Below are positions 1 through 11,091 of a stretch of DNA of 64,000 nt, piece after piece. The notes below the pieces were generated by a model that saw nothing but the letters and a program-made list of their open reading frames with translations, ran no database searches and was not told the DNA's origin. Within the stretch, counting starts at the first letter, position 1. Each line of letters starts with the position of its first letter. This DNA comes from Euleptes europaea (taxonomy: Eukaryota; Chordata; Lepidosauria; Squamata; Sphaerodactylidae): assembly GCF_029931775.1 (NCBI RefSeq), contig NC_079332.1, positions 136,501 through 200,500 of the forward strand, written 5' to 3'. The translations under genes were made by a program, and so were the position numbers.

Positions 1-175
1 GTGGGTCTGATCCCACAGAGCCATTCTGCTTTCCTACGTTAAGGAGTCTGCAGCTGACCTGGCAGAAAGCACTGCCCTCAGCAGGATGGATCTGAGGGAG
101 CTGCTCCTGCTCGCTTTGCGAAGCTGAGCCCAAGTTGAACACCTGCACCTTTCTCTCTCTCTCTCTCTTTTCAAG

Positions 176-238
176 ACAGCTACTGAAGACATGGAAACGA
201 GCGAAGCCACAGAGATCATCGAAGGAACGAGGCACGAG
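176..238 (+). CDS. E4F1: E4F1 penultimate coding exon
   Basis: The exon follows a (CT)n polypyrimidine tract and an AAG acceptor at 173-175, and ends at a GT donor at 239-240. It reads TATEDMETSEATEIIEG and onward in phase 0, an acidic segment continuous with the next exon. Confidence 0.72.
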
Positions 239-1317
239 GTGGGTGGTCCACTGGGGTCATGCTCCTTGGGCCCTGAGAGGGGAGGAGGGAGCCCCCAGTG
301 TTTTCACTGTCAGTCGTTTAAAAAAAAAATAGAGCCCTGTTAAATAAATGGGCAGATTAAGAGGGCAGGGGGGCCGTGTGGCTCAGTGGTAGAGCCTCTG
401 GCATGCAGAAGGTCCCAGGTTCAATCCCCAGTGGCATCTCCAGTTAAAGGGACCAGGCAAGTAGGTGATGTGAAAGACCCTTTTCTACCCGAGACCCTGG
501 AGAGCCGCTGCCGGTCTGAGTAGACCAATACTGACTCTGATGGACCCTCCAGGGTCGGATTCAGTAAAAGGCAGCTTCACGAGTTCACCCACAAGTGACT
601 TTGAATACAGTGTTATGGGGAGTTCAGTGGGGGAAAGACTGGCTAATTTTAAAGGGTTAAATTAATATCCAGCCGGGGGGTGGGAGATCTAATTCTGATT
701 CTGCACTTTCACCTGATTTTCAAAGTATTTTTGCTTTTTTTTTTGCTGGAGAAAATTATAGTGATTAGGCCAGCGGTCGTGTCCTGGCCTCAATTTCTGA
801 GTGTTGCTGGTTTCGAGGGGAGATGAGCCCATGGGTGTTTGACTAGGTAGGCTGCTGGGCCCCAAAAGCTGCTGTGCCAAAGCCTGCGTTGGTCGCCCCC
901 GTTCTCTGTGCTAAACAGGCCCTCTCTTGTCTTGCACCAAACCCGTTCCTGGATACCCGGGCAAGATTTCTTCTCTTCTTCCTCGTCCAGGTGGACAGCC
1001 ACATCATGAAAGTCGTGCAGCAGATAGTGAACCAAGCCAGTTCCGGCCATCAGATCATCGTCCAGAACGTCACGGTGGCCGAGAGCACCACCCTGACGGC
1101 CGACAGCGCCGACACGATCGCCATCGCCACCCCCGAGAGCCTCACGGAGCAGGTGGCCATGACCTTGGCGTCTGCCATCGGGGAGGGAGCAGTGCTGGCG
1201 ACGGAGGACGGCGGCGAGGCGGCCCTGGGAGAAAGCATCGAGATCGTGGAGCACTCGGGCGAGTTCGTGATCGCCTCCCAGGAGGGGGAGCTGGAGGTGC
1301 AGACGGTGATCGTCTAA
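176..1317 (+). CDS. E4F1: E4F1, C-terminal part (last two coding exons)
   Basis: This is the 3' end of a gene that begins before the window. Two exons (176-238 and 991-1317) join in phase 0 to give about 129 residues ending in LEVQTVIV and a TAA stop. The peptide has no zinc fingers. It carries an acidic SEATEIIEG stretch, a VVQQIVNQASSGHQIIVQNV run and IATPESLTEQVAMTLASAI, which I recognise from memory as the conserved C-terminus of E4F1. E4F1 is a C2H2 zinc-finger transcription factor and atypical ubiquitin ligase that works with p53, RB and BMI1 in the nucleus; its fingers would lie upstream of position 1. The intron 239-990 holds a tRNA-derived SINE. Another zinc-finger protein with a similar tail is possible but less likely. 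Confidence 0.78.
369..592 (+). repeat. tRNA-derived SINE (type 1)
   Basis: The head has an A box TGGCTCAGTGG and a B box GGTTCAATCCC. The body includes GATGTGAAAGACC and the end AAGGCAGCTTCA. It is the most frequent SINE family in the window. Confidence 0.85.
991..1317 (+). CDS. E4F1: E4F1 last coding exon
   Basis: The acceptor CAG ends at 990. The exon opens with VDSHIMKVVQQIVNQ and closes with a TAA stop at 1315-1317 (108 codons plus stop). It is GC-rich, in contrast to the repeat-filled intron before it. Confidence 0.8.
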   Translation: MDSHIMKVVQQIVNQASSGHQIIVQNVTVAESTTLTADSADTIAIATPESLTEQVAMTLASAIGEGAVLATEDGGEAALGESIEIVEHSGEFVIASQEGELEVQTVIV

Positions 1318-1845
1318 GGCTCTAGGGTCAGGGCTTTGCCCCCCGCTGCAGCTGTGCTCGGTCTCTGGGGGCGGTCCCCACATGCCATTTCAACAGGTAC
1401 ACAGGACAGTGCCAAGGCTCAGGGCCGACTGCTGCTCCTTGCCACCTGCACGCCGAGCGTCACTGGAAGCACCAGGCCCCTCACTCGCCCTCCGGGGCCG
1501 GGGGCGTTTGAACGGTTGGGCTCTGCTTCCCGGGCGCCTCTGGGTAGCAAAGAAGGCCAGAGGGAAGCACTTTATCCTTGGCTGCAGGCAAAAGGAGAAG
1601 CCAAACCACTTGCCTTTCCTCCTTCAAGCTGCTTCAGGCAAGGAACGCAAGCGACTCGTCACGGACACTGAACCTTCGAGGATGGTTCGAAAGGCTTCAC
1701 CGCAAAATGCCACAGGTTATTCCGAGGAATACCTCCCAAGTGCTCTGTAAAAGTCACACTGTACATTTCTTTTGTAACCACATAGCCTTTAATTGGAGAT
1801 TGTACAGTTGAGCCTGTAAATAAATTTCTTTTTAAAAGACATACT
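1318..1845 (+). other. E4F1: E4F1 3' UTR with polyadenylation signal
   Basis: No coding potential follows the stop. A canonical AATAAA lies at 1819-1824, about 500 bases downstream, with T-rich sequence behind it, so cleavage is expected near 1840. Confidence 0.6.
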
Positions 1846-2437
1846 TCTAACGTGATGGGGTGGGGGGGAGACTATAGACTGGCCCTGCAAAGCTTTCAAA
1901 AAGGAAAGTGACAGGGTGCCACCTGGCAAGAGCCGACTCCAGCCTACACATTCCTTGTTCTTGGGACAGGGACCCGGAGCAGGACTTCAGCGCTCTGACG
2001 CCCCCAAGGTGGGCCCTGCAGTAGTTCCTCAAAAGGAGGATGGGGGGGGGGGTGTCCGAACCTCCTTGGCAAATGCAGCCTAAGCACTACACACGTAAGG
2101 GAACCCTCCTTCCATGTAAAACTAGCTAAGGACCACTGTACAGAACTGTAGCCCCCTCCCCTACCCAATATGGAGGTGAGCATCCTTCTTGCGTGGTCTG
2201 GGCCACTGCCTCAGACTAACTCAGTGTCATCCCTTTAGGGACCACCTGTGGAAGACTTACAGGTAAGGATTGCTGCCACACCTGGAATCTCTTTCACCCC
2301 ATCAAACCTTCACAGGCAGCAGCACGACGAACTGCTCTGGGAAGGATGGCTCAAAATCATTTTCGCCATTTTCTTTCCGATTGGCCACGGACACTTTTGC
2401 AGGCACATGAGTCCAGTCTGCTGGTGCTTCTGGCCAG
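1846..2437. other. Tail-to-tail spacer between E4F1 and ZDHHC4
   Basis: This short spacer should hold the ZDHHC4 3' UTR on the minus strand. I found no clear AATAAA on the minus strand here. The nearest variant signal (ATTAAA, near 1790) would make the two 3' ends overlap. Confidence 0.4.
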
Positions 2438-2683
2438 TCACCTTCTCTTTGGTTCGGGGCTCATTAGCGGTTTCACAATTTCCATGACGTTGCCCCAGAG
2501 TCCTCTGGAGTAAATGTTTTTGTAAACCCCGCTCTTGAATCTTCTTGACTTAAACCACTCGTAGCTCGTCTGGTTGATCAGGACCAGGTAGAGACCGAAG
2601 CCAAAGTAAGAGGCCAAGATCACTGCGAGGACGACGACAAAACCCAGCATGAACACTGTCCTGGGGAAGGCCAAGAAGAGATG
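2438..2683 (-). CDS. ZDHHC4: ZDHHC4 coding exon 6 and stop
   Basis: Encodes the last membrane helix ([15 protein letters not shown]), the NQTSYEW form of the TTxE motif and a basic tail ending PKRR, then TGA at 2440-2438. The tail does not end in the KKxx-type dilysine of the human protein. Confidence 0.93.
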   Translation of the reverse strand, partial: HLFLAFPRTVFMLGFVVVLAVILASYFGFGLYLVLINQTSYEWFKSRRFKSGVYKNIYSRGLWGNVMEIVKPLMSPEPKRR

Positions 2684-5600
2684 CTGCAAAGGGGGAGAAA
2701 GAACCCATCTGAAACAGGATGCCCCCCACGCTCCGAGTCACACACACACACATACCCCAGCACAGGCAGGCTGCTACGTCTCAGACAAACACAGCAAAAT
2801 AGCAGGCCGGGGGAATTAACTATGCGTATGCATCTTCCATCTACATACTAAGCTACAAGTAATTCCTCAGGCACCCTGAGAGACCAGCCATTTTAACCGA
2901 AGGCAGCCACAAAGGGAAGGCTTTGTAGAAAACACCTCAGCTGAAGCTTTGCGGTGGGTCCTTTTAATTAGAAAACATTCACTTGGCAAAGGTCTCCTCT
3001 GATTGAATTCCAGTTGGCCTGGCTTCCAGAATCTACTTTATGCCTCTCCTGAGATCTGGTTTGTTGCTGTGGAGTGTCAAGGGAGGCCTCTGCTCAACAG
3101 TTACCTGAATAACAAAGACGGTGTCGACCGGGTGCTCTCGGCCTTCGTCATCCACATAATATCCCAGCGTCAGGTTTGACAGAGTGACCACCTCGAGGAG
3201 GAAGGCAGTGGTGACGACGGCAATGGCCGTCGCCATGGCGCTCAGGGTGAGCAGGTAGACAAGAAAGTATCTCGTGTTGAAAGCCCCGATGCAGTTGTTG
3301 ACCCAAACGCAGTGGTGATCAAAGCGATGCATGCAGGCACAGCACACCCCTGCGCAAGACGAGAGCGTGGTTACTTGGTTGCCAAGAAACAAAGTGCAAC
3401 TTGTGTGGGGCTCGGCACCCCACGGTCACTGGTACACAACGACAACGAGCTCAACGTCTTCTGCCCGAAGCTCTGGGACAAAAGATACTGCCAGAGGCCT
3501 TTCCGTACACATCCTGCTGCAAAATCACTTCTGCAAGCGCTCTCCAATATTGATTTACTTAGCTTATTTATAGCCTGCCTTTCTCACTGAGACTCTCAAG
3601 GCCCGGAGTGTTAACAGCGACATGGAAATGAAAGCCCTGGACGCTGCGCTGAGGTTCGTTAATGGGCCAAGCCTGAAGTGTGGAAACGAGGCCCCGAGCG
3701 TGCTGCTTCTCCGACCCTATCAAAACGCAAGCAGCGACAGAAGTGGCAAGAGTGCTTGCTCTCGCAATGGGCAGGAGATGACTGAGGGGAGGGAGTTGCT
3801 GGTGGCAGACACACAAGCATCCAAGAGGCAGGAGGAAGAGACCCGAAGGGGGGGGCGTTTCCAGCAGAAGAGCTTGTCCAGGGGGGGTCTGAAAGGTCTG
3901 GGAGCAAGCGGAGGGCCCTGCAGCAGCAGCAGCAGCCACCGCCTGAAAAGCTTACCGCAGTGCTTGGATCTGGCTGGCTTCCTGGTACTGCAGCTGGCAC
4001 ACGTGGCGCCTCTGTCAAACATCACCCTGTCGTAAGGATAAGCGTGGAGGAAGAGCGCCTGGTTGGATTTGGTTATGGCACCTACAAGGGGGAAACGGAC
4101 AAACACATCTTGGTGGGTGTGACTTCTCCCCTCTTCCTGCCCCTCTGACCTCATGTACCAATTGGTCGCTGCTGGCCAGGACGCTTTCCAGGAGGGAAGC
4201 AAGACCCGTCACGGCCAAGTGACGTAACCAGGAGCAGCCAGCAAGGGGTGGTGGAATCCTCCCCAGAGACGCACAGCCATGCGCAGCCCACATTCTCCGG
4301 TCAGTTGCGCGCACTGCTGAAGGACCAGCACTGCCCCAGAACCCTGCCCACCGGCACTGGTGAGAAGTGGATGCCTTGATCTACTTATACTGGAAGCCAA
4401 CTGGACCTGCCCCGATGGCAAATCTGACATTATCTTCCAGATGGTCACAGGACCCCACCCAGGATGGCAAAACAAGTCCAAAGGCAAACTGCTGCTCAGA
4501 CTGGCAGCCCACCGATTTGGTGCCTGAAGCTTCAGCTGAGGTCTCACAGGCAGCGGATGAAGCGTCTGTGGCCATTTCAGTCTACAGGTGGGAGCTCAGG
4601 TCACAGAACGGCCCCTCTCCCATTCCCACACGTCGACAACTGTATGCCAAAGAATGCTTCTCACTGACGTGGTTTTGTACAAGAAGAAAATTGCCTTGCA
4701 TATTTATTTATCTCTTTCATTCGAACCCCGCCTTTCACCCCAAAGGGGACCCAAAGCAGCATTCGCCTCAATTTTATCCCCATAACAACCCTTTGAGGTA
4801 GGTTAGGCTGAGTGTGTGATTGGCCCAAGGTCACCCAGTGAGCTTCCATGGCAGAGTGCGGATTCGAATCTGAGTCTCTCAGATCCTAGTCCGACACTCT
4901 AACCACTACGCCATGCTGACGCTCCAGCACATTCCCCTGTCAGGAGTGGCACAGTCCAGGCAGAGGCTGACCTCCTCATCGGACAGGTCATCACTGCCTC
5001 TACAGGAGAAATTGCCACACTGGCCAACTGCCGCCATTGTAGATCAAGGTGGTCTTACCAGGGTCAGTCTTGGAACACAGAACGAAGAAGCCCATATTCA
5101 CAGTCAGCAGCAGGTAAGGAAGCAGGAGGAGGGGAAGGCTGAACTCCAGCTCCTGGCAGTAGCCAAACACTTCCCAGGTGTATTCGCCATAAACCAACAC
5201 TTCCAAAGCCAGGTGCAGGATCACAAAGAAGCGGTGTCTGTCACAAGGGGAAGGCGGCGCCTGTCACTAGAGGAAGTTATTTTCCCAGCAGGGCAAACAG
5301 TGGCTCCGCAGGGCCATTTCAGGCCAGAAAAAAAGAGCAGGAGGCAGGGCCTCCGCTGCTTCTCCCTGCACCCCACAGTCCCGATCCAACTCAGGTCACC
5401 CACCGTGAATTAAGACCTGAGCACGGAGCTCTTGGAGCATGTCTGCTCGACAAGGACAACGTAACAGACAGGCACTGAGAACTAACAGTCACAGCCCAAA
5501 GGAAGGCAACACACAAAAGGCAGCAATACCGTGTGTGGAAGAGGCGGTGAAGCACCCTCTGAGCAGCTCCGTGAACTTGGCCTGGGATTACATGAGAAAG

Positions 5601-5951
5601 CACCTGTGCCAAAAAACAAAAAAGCCACAAACATTCAAAGAAATAAAAAGGCCGCCTCCTCAAGTTCAAAAACCTGGAACTCCTGAGAGAAGACAGAAGA
5701 GGCGGGCCTCCAGCCAGGCAAGGTACGTGGATCTGCTGTCAATATACACCTGGTTTCCTTTTAGATCTGTCAGAGGCCTGGGCGCACCCAAGATCCTGCG
5801 TTCTGCAACCAGCGTTAAAATTCCTTACCTGAGCAAACCAACTGACAGTTCTTGAAGGCAAACTTTGCTTCCTTCCAGCATAGAGGCAGACCAGGAGAAC
5901 GGTCAGCAGAACCAGGAAGACATAGAGAACGAAGAGGCTCAAGAAGTCCAT
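2438..5951 (-). CDS. ZDHHC4: ZDHHC4, palmitoyltransferase (complete, 6 coding exons)
   Basis: Six exons on the minus strand (5951-5829, 5603-5530, 5237-5059, 4081-3956, 3349-3105, 2683-2438) join in frame to 330 aa, near the human length of about 344. Family knowledge: DHHC enzymes S-acylate cytosolic cysteines of membrane proteins, and ZDHHC4 acts in ER/Golgi membranes. The sequence shows four hydrophobic segments (about residues 2-25, 70-110 as a pair, 190-225 and 250-280), a DPG motif at 124-126, and the zinc-binding cysteine-rich domain [15 protein letters not shown]...[11 protein letters not shown], with catalytic DHHC at about 178-181. The usual TTxE motif reads TSYE. The start matches the human MDFL; the ATG four codons upstream lies in the intron, behind the acceptor at 5958-5960. 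The human homolog is also next to GRID2IP. Confidence 0.95.
3105..3349 (-). CDS. ZDHHC4: ZDHHC4 coding exon 5 (catalytic DHHC)
   Basis: Contains [20 protein letters not shown], the active-site tetrad and its flank, followed by the third membrane helix and a short luminal loop ([13 protein letters not shown]). Confidence 0.97.
3956..4081 (-). CDS. ZDHHC4: ZDHHC4 coding exon 4
   Basis: Encodes residues 126-168. It supplies the first half of the cysteine-rich zinc domain, including [15 protein letters not shown]. It is bounded by TAG|G and G|gtaag in matching phase 1. Confidence 0.93.
4700..4925 (-). repeat. tRNA-derived SINE (type 2) in a ZDHHC4 intron
   Basis: On the minus strand the copy begins with a tRNA-like head: an A-box-like TGGCGTAGTGG and a B-box-like GATTCGAATCC. 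A body containing CACTGGGTGACCTTGG follows. Other copies of this family are listed separately. Confidence 0.75.
5059..5237 (-). CDS. ZDHHC4: ZDHHC4 coding exon 3
   Basis: Encodes residues 66-126, including [14 protein letters not shown] and a leucine-rich membrane hairpin. It ends within the DPG motif that follows the second membrane helix in DHHC proteins. Confidence 0.93.
5530..5603 (-). CDS. ZDHHC4: ZDHHC4 coding exon 2
   Basis: Encodes residues 42-66, ending FHTR, which matches the human YLFHTR segment. It starts in phase 0 and ends in phase 2 at CG|gtattg. Confidence 0.88.
5829..5951 (-). CDS. ZDHHC4: ZDHHC4 coding exon 1
   Basis: Encodes residues 1-41, beginning [16 protein letters not shown], a signal-anchor-like first membrane helix. 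The donor is CAG|gtaag. An acceptor (TTTTGCAG) six bases before the ATG shows that the 5' UTR is split. Confidence 0.92.
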
Positions 5952-6486
5952 CCCGCTCTGCAAAATCCAGATGCCGACAGAGGGCTCTTCCTCCTCTCTC
6001 CCCTATGCAAACGCTGCTTGGTGTGGAGCCAACAGGGTGAGAGGGAAAGCTCAGGCGCCCCCCATCAACGCTGCTTCCGAGCCCAGGCTGAGGCAGGCAC
6101 AGTTCTCTCATGTTTAGCTGTAAACCACAAACAGAAAAATGCACACTTGCACAACAGTTGACTAAAGGGGAGCAACGATCTAATAAAAACCTACTTGTCT
6201 TTGATACCAGCAAGGCTGTTCCAGGCGCCCTCTTCTTGGGAAGGGCTCACACCTGTACCTGACCCCCTCCCCCCGGTCAGTTGCCCTCACAATAACGGTG
6301 GGATGAAGAGGTCAGCTTGTAGGAGCCCCCTCCCCCCAAAAACATTCATGGCTGAGCTAGAATGTGAAACCTCATAGGCTCCCATTTGGCTCTTTGCTTT
6401 CTTCCTTTAAACATTTATTCCCTGCTTATTATTCTTAACTGGTGCTCCAGGCTTCATGTGGTGGCCCCAAACCCTTTTGCCTGAAA

Positions 6487-6635
6487 GAAGGGACCCACCA
6501 GGGTCATCTAGTCCGGCCCCCTGCACAATGCAGGAAATTCACACCTACCTCCCCCACACACACACACCCCCAGTGACCCCCTACTCCATGCCCAGAAAAT
6601 GGCCAAGCTGCCCTCCCTCTCTTACGATAGCCCTC
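6487..6635 (-). repeat. CR1 LINE 3' end fragment
   Basis: Reverse-complement copy of the block that includes GGTTGGACTAGATGACC in this window's CR1 family. Only the 3'-terminal part is present (5'-truncated), as is usual for CR1. Confidence 0.8.
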
Positions 6636-6779
6636 ACAACAACCCTGCCAGGTGGCCCAGCTCAGCCCTCCCCGTCCCTTTATTCCTATCCCCCCTCTTG
6701 TAACCATTGCTCTCTTTCTCTGTTTTTGTATTTTTGGGGGGGGGCAAAAGCACCCACCGGGCCCCCCCTGGCACCGAGC

Positions 6780-6990
6780 GGCGGCTGCAAGACCCCCGGC
6801 TCACGTGGCTCCGACCAAGGCGGCGGCAGGGAGGGAGGGAGGGGAGAGACCCGGAAGCGCCGCGACCAATGAGCGGGCGGATAACGCGGCCACGCCTCCG
6901 CCAGCCCCGCCCGGACCCCACGTGCGTCCATGGCGCCATGTGCGCATGCCCGGGACCACGCAACGGGGGGGCGGAGAGGAGGGGGGAGCG
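6780..6990 (-). promoter_or_regulatory. CpG-rich promoter of ZDHHC4
   Basis: A short GC- and CpG-dense block sits upstream of ZDHHC4. It holds an ETS/GABP-like CCGGAAG (6851-6857), a CCAAT box (6866-6870), GC boxes near 6905-6912, two CACGTG E-boxes and an NRF1-type TGCGCATGC (6941-6949). The site set is typical of housekeeping promoters without TATA. Confidence 0.6.
6805..6960 (-). other. ZDHHC4: Possible ZDHHC4 non-coding first exon
   Basis: A good donor (CAC|gtgagc on the minus strand, GT at 6804-6803) lies inside the CpG block and could splice to the acceptor at 5960-5958 just before the start codon. The upstream limit is a guess. Confidence 0.35.
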
Positions 6991-7117
6991 CTTCCAGGTC
7001 GCTCTTTTTATTCCAGCTCAATTAATCTGGATTATGTGGTCGTGCAAACAAGAATGGATTTCCAGAGCGACTCTCCCCCCCCTTCCCTCCCCAAAGCACA
7101 ATAATACAAGAGCCTCC

Positions 7118-7417
7118 ACATTAGATCCACAACTTTTTTTAAAAAAATTATATTTTTCTTCATTTAATATATCTATAAAAACAATATAGTAATAATAATG
7201 AGAAAGACAAATAGTATTTCTAATTTAACAATCAAATGACTTACCCCTCTCCTTCTTCCGTCTAAAATTAAATTGTATAATCTTTTGCTAACGGAACTAA
7301 TCCCTATATTATTTTAATTAATGTATTATTGTCGTATCCAACATTATAAAATCAATACCTAATATAAAAATTAATACAAAGTATGAATAAGGGATTAGAT
7401 ACATTAGATCCACAACT
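7118..7417 (-). repeat. Young AT-rich LINE-type insertion with 17-bp target duplication
   Basis: A 266-bp AT-rich block (7135-7400) is flanked by perfect copies of ACATTAGATCCACAACT (7118-7134 and 7401-7417). The left end is a run of T, which is the poly-A tail of an insert lying on the minus strand. Long target duplication, poly-A tail and 5' truncation are marks of LINE-type retrotransposition. The surroundings are GC-rich, so the block stands out sharply. The exact LINE family is not certain. Confidence 0.8.
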
Positions 7418-7565
7418 GACCTAAACAAAAGGAAAAACCCACAAAGGAGAAAGTCGTCTTCAAATAAAAAAAGCCTGCGGGGCGGGGAGGGGGCGTCCAG
7501 GGGGCATTTTCTCAAATGCAACATGTCCTTGGCACAAAAGCTGCCATCCCGAGTCCCACAAATGT

Positions 7566-7740
7566 AGGGTTGACAACCTCCAGGTAATAGCTGGAGATCT
7601 CCTGTTATTGCAACTGATTTCCAGCCGATAGAGATCAGTTCCCCCAGGGAAAAATGAACGCTTTGGCAATTGGACTCTATGGTATTGAAGCCCCTCCCCA
7701 GGCTTTGCCCCCAAAACGTCCCACTGTTGGCAAAGAGGGA
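7566..7740 (+). mobile_element. Inverted-repeat MITE-like element
   Basis: Begins AGGGTTGACAACCTCCAGGT and contains the internal block CAGCCGATAGAGATCAG seen in sister copies (11092, 12152, 14347). Full copies end in the inverted complement of the start. This one lacks a clean right end. Confidence 0.6.
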
Positions 7741-9985
7741 TCTGGCAAACCACACAAATGACAGGGAAGTCACCCAGGAAGCTTGTCTGTCGCAGCATTG
7801 CGGCACTTGAAACCAGTGGCATTTTATAAGGGACCTTGAACGGCCCCGTTCCATTTGCGCAAGGCATCCTGTGCTCTTAACTGCAGGACAGAGGGTCTTT
7901 GCTGTCGTGCACCCCCTTCTTTTTTTGGGGGGGGTTGTTTCCTGTAGTACCAAACATCCAGCCTGATGAAGGGTTCTGTGGAACTCAAAAGCTGGCTCAC
8001 TAATCTGTGCTGTTTTGGGCCTGGCCCAATCGAAAGGTGCGTTTTCAGAAACATGCAGACCACCCTCTGTAAGGGATGCTTCAGGGGAGACGGGGGGGGG
8101 GCATGCCCATCGAATTAACTCTCTGCCGTGGTACCTTGGGTCAGAGAGGTGGACTAAAAGACCCATGGGTGCCCCCTTCCTCCTCACGTGTCCTCGGGAG
8201 CGGTTTGTCAGCACGCAAGGAATAGCCAGCCCTGAGCCGTTCAGCCACCAGATCCATATGGCTGGAATCAGGAGAGGGGATTTAGGCCTCTCTGTGGCTA
8301 ATTGGATCACCACTCAGCTGGGGTCTATCCCAGTAAAGCCCTTTTCTAATGCTGAGGGCTGGATTTAGTGCCTGGGCTCCCCGGCCCTGTGCAAATCGCT
8401 TAATGCCAGCAGCAAATATTTGATTTCTTTTTATGGCACATAATGGAAATCACAAAGAGGTCAAGATGAGGACAGAGGCGAATGTGGATTTCTCTGTGCG
8501 GAAGCTTAATTCAGATCCTTCCCCCCCTCCAAAAAAAAAACACCTGTTTTTCAGCTTATTCTTTGGCCTGTCAAACTTCAGCTGTCCCTATACTGCAAAA
8601 CAACGGAGTCTTCTCCACCCACTTAGTGAGTGCAGAAGCTTTGTTAAGCCCCATAAAACTCATCCACTGCAAGCGTGTGTGTGTTTCATCACAGATGCAC
8701 TCTTGAAGTACCTCCCACCCCTGCAATTCCATATCCTCCTCCCTTTGGAAGCCAGGCCACAGCACAGTTCTTCTGCATGACCTGCCCAGTATGCAGGGTA
8801 TGCTGAAGCAAAGTGGCATTGGGTCTGGTCAGTGCCCAGATGGAAGAACCCCCACCCACCCCCCAGCACCCGAGGTATGCCACCATGAGTCCCACAAAGG
8901 AAGAGAAAAGAGCCAGGAATGGAATTTCACAAAACAACCACGACAGAACTTGGGCAGCTGCATCAGCACTGGGCTGCTTGCAAGATCTCAGCCCATTTGC
9001 GAGTTCATAAAGACGGCCTTTGCTAAACCAGAGCTGGCCTCTAAGCCCTTCTGCACCTTTAATTCCTCGCCCACGGCCAGAGTGGAACAAGAGACCTGAC
9101 TGCTGCCAAGCAAAGCCGTACATGCAGCAAAACGGATCCCCTACGGCACATCCCCGAAGTCTCCCGGGCCCGTGTTTGTTCGTCCCCTTCCCGTCCTGTT
9201 TGGATCACTCCCCTCATGGGGGGGGGGGGGAGGGGGCTGACTCCAGTGTGCTCCCCTCTCACTTTCAGTCTAAATCATGTGTGTGTGAAGCTGGAAATCT
9301 AATGGGCTTCAGTGATGACAAATGCCAAGCCCAGGGATGAGTGGTTTGTCTGGATGAGTTAACAAGTACTAATGAATATTTTAGCTTATTTTTAGGAACA
9401 CAGTCAAAGTGCAAGTGCGTGTTAAAATATTCAACCTTTTTTCCCACTGCTTCGTTTTCATCCTGGATCGGGCAGAGAGGGGTGGCCCCACAGGCATTCC
9501 ACCCGCTCAAGCAGCTGCAAGTCGTGATCCGAGAGCTGCTTCTCAGCATCTTCGGCAACACCAAGGGGCATCCCAGGGGGGGCCAGGCCTCTTGTAACGG
9601 CGTTCCAAAATATTGCCGCCACCTCCCCCCCAGTCACCCATTAGGGTGAGAGAGGAAGGGACTGGAAGGTCAGGTGGAGAGGCTAAATCCTCTTCTTTCT
9701 GCCCCCAGGCATTTCCCCTCCGCTGCAATCAAACTGATGACAATATGCATCATATCTTTGCATTCTTCACAAGCATTCTTTGCAATACGCCTCCCCCACC
9801 TTCTGGCTGGGAGGCAAAGACTTGGAGATCTCCGTTCCACCTCGTGTCTGACAAAGAGAGGTTTGACTCTGTTCTACTGCAGGCCAGTGGGACTACCCTC
9901 CAAAACTTCTTTCTGAGGGTAAAGAGCGGCAAGTCTGTTCATAATGCGGCGCTGTGCTCTTTTTCTTCAAGCTTCCTTTGGAGAA
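7741..9985. other. Intergenic stretch without recognised genes
   Basis: Contains scattered repeat-like sequence, for example GAACTCAAAAGCTGG near 7981, and many homopolymer runs. The long minus-strand open frame across 7318-8313 spans the LINE and MITE pieces and looks like chance. No gene was seen on either strand. Confidence 0.5.
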
Positions 9986-9989
9986 ACAA

Positions 9990-10265
9990 CTTTGTCTTAC
10001 AGCAAGAACCATCAGCTCCCACTGATGTAAGCTCTCCTTCTTTGGAGGTTTTGAAGCAGAGGCTAGATGGCCATCTGTCAGCAATGCTGATTCTATGACC
10101 TTAGGCAGATGATGAGAGGGAGGGCATCTTGGCCGTCTTCTGGGCATGGAGTAGGGGTCCCTGGGGGTGTTTCGGGGGGAAGTAGTTGTTAATTTCCTGC
10201 ATTGTGCAGGGGGTTGGACTAGATGACCCTGGTGGTCCCTTCCAGATCTATGATTCTGTTCTATG
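9990..10265 (+). repeat. CR1 LINE 3' end
   Basis: Shows the landmark AGATGGCCATCTGTCAGCAA, then the GGTTGGACTAGATGACC block and a terminal GATTCTGTTCTATG, which resembles the octamer tail of CR1. Confidence 0.85.
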
Positions 10266-11091
10266 TGCCTCCAAGACTGGCTTCTTCTGCAAAGTCAGAC
10301 CCTCAATACATCTGTCCTGGGAGCAGCTCTTTGTCTTGGTGTCTGCAGATCCACCCGGTTTTCACCATCCACAGGCCCAGTGACGGCTCGAAGAGTAGCC
10401 GGCGGCCTCTGTAGCGGCAGAAGAGCTGCCTCCCCCCCCCCTGCTCGCGTGCCCTGCACTCTTCTCCCTGGCAAGGCCGGCCTGCTAATGACAGCCCTAT
10501 TAGGTTACCGCACCTGGATAGAGTTTGCCATAGAAACTCAGACCCACAGGTCTGTAACCGATCCAGCAGCGCAGAAGCCGCCGCGATGGCTTAGTTGGGT
10601 AACGGTCCTCCTTCCGAGCCGCCGCTGGTGCTTCTTAGGCCTTGCGCCAGAGAGGTAAGCTTTGCTTGACATGCGTTCATATTAAAAACAACCGGACAAC
10701 AACAGCTCCTCCGGACAATTCTTAAATTCTGGCCAAAGGAAGGCATGGAAAAGGAAGGAAAACGCCTGATTTGTAGTCTGTGTTGCTGGTGGTGGTGGGG
10801 TGACAAGGAAGCCTTTGGACAACTAGCCGTGTGTCTTTCTGAGGGAGAGCAAGCCCTGCTATTCTTGCAACGTTTACATGGCTAAACAGATCTGTGGAGG
10901 TGGGGCCACTAGTCCACCAAGCCCAGCAGAGCCTTGCCCACGTCTTTGAGGCTAAAAACAGAAATCTGAGGCTTAGCATGGAGATTTACCGTGGACTAGA
11001 GGTGTGTATAGGCTTCAGGGCGTTCCAGGCACAGGCGGCAACCAGGGTGGGCTACCTCTGCCCCTACAAGTGCCAGGCAGCACTAGGGAGC
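10266..11091. other. Intergenic stretch without recognised features
   Basis: No exon-like, RNA-like or clear repeat sequence was recognised on either strand. Confidence 0.4.

Noticed and set aside
7318-8313. 331-codon open frame on the minus strand
   Set aside because: It runs through the AT-rich LINE insert and a MITE copy, has no domain, and is not flanked by splice sites or a promoter.
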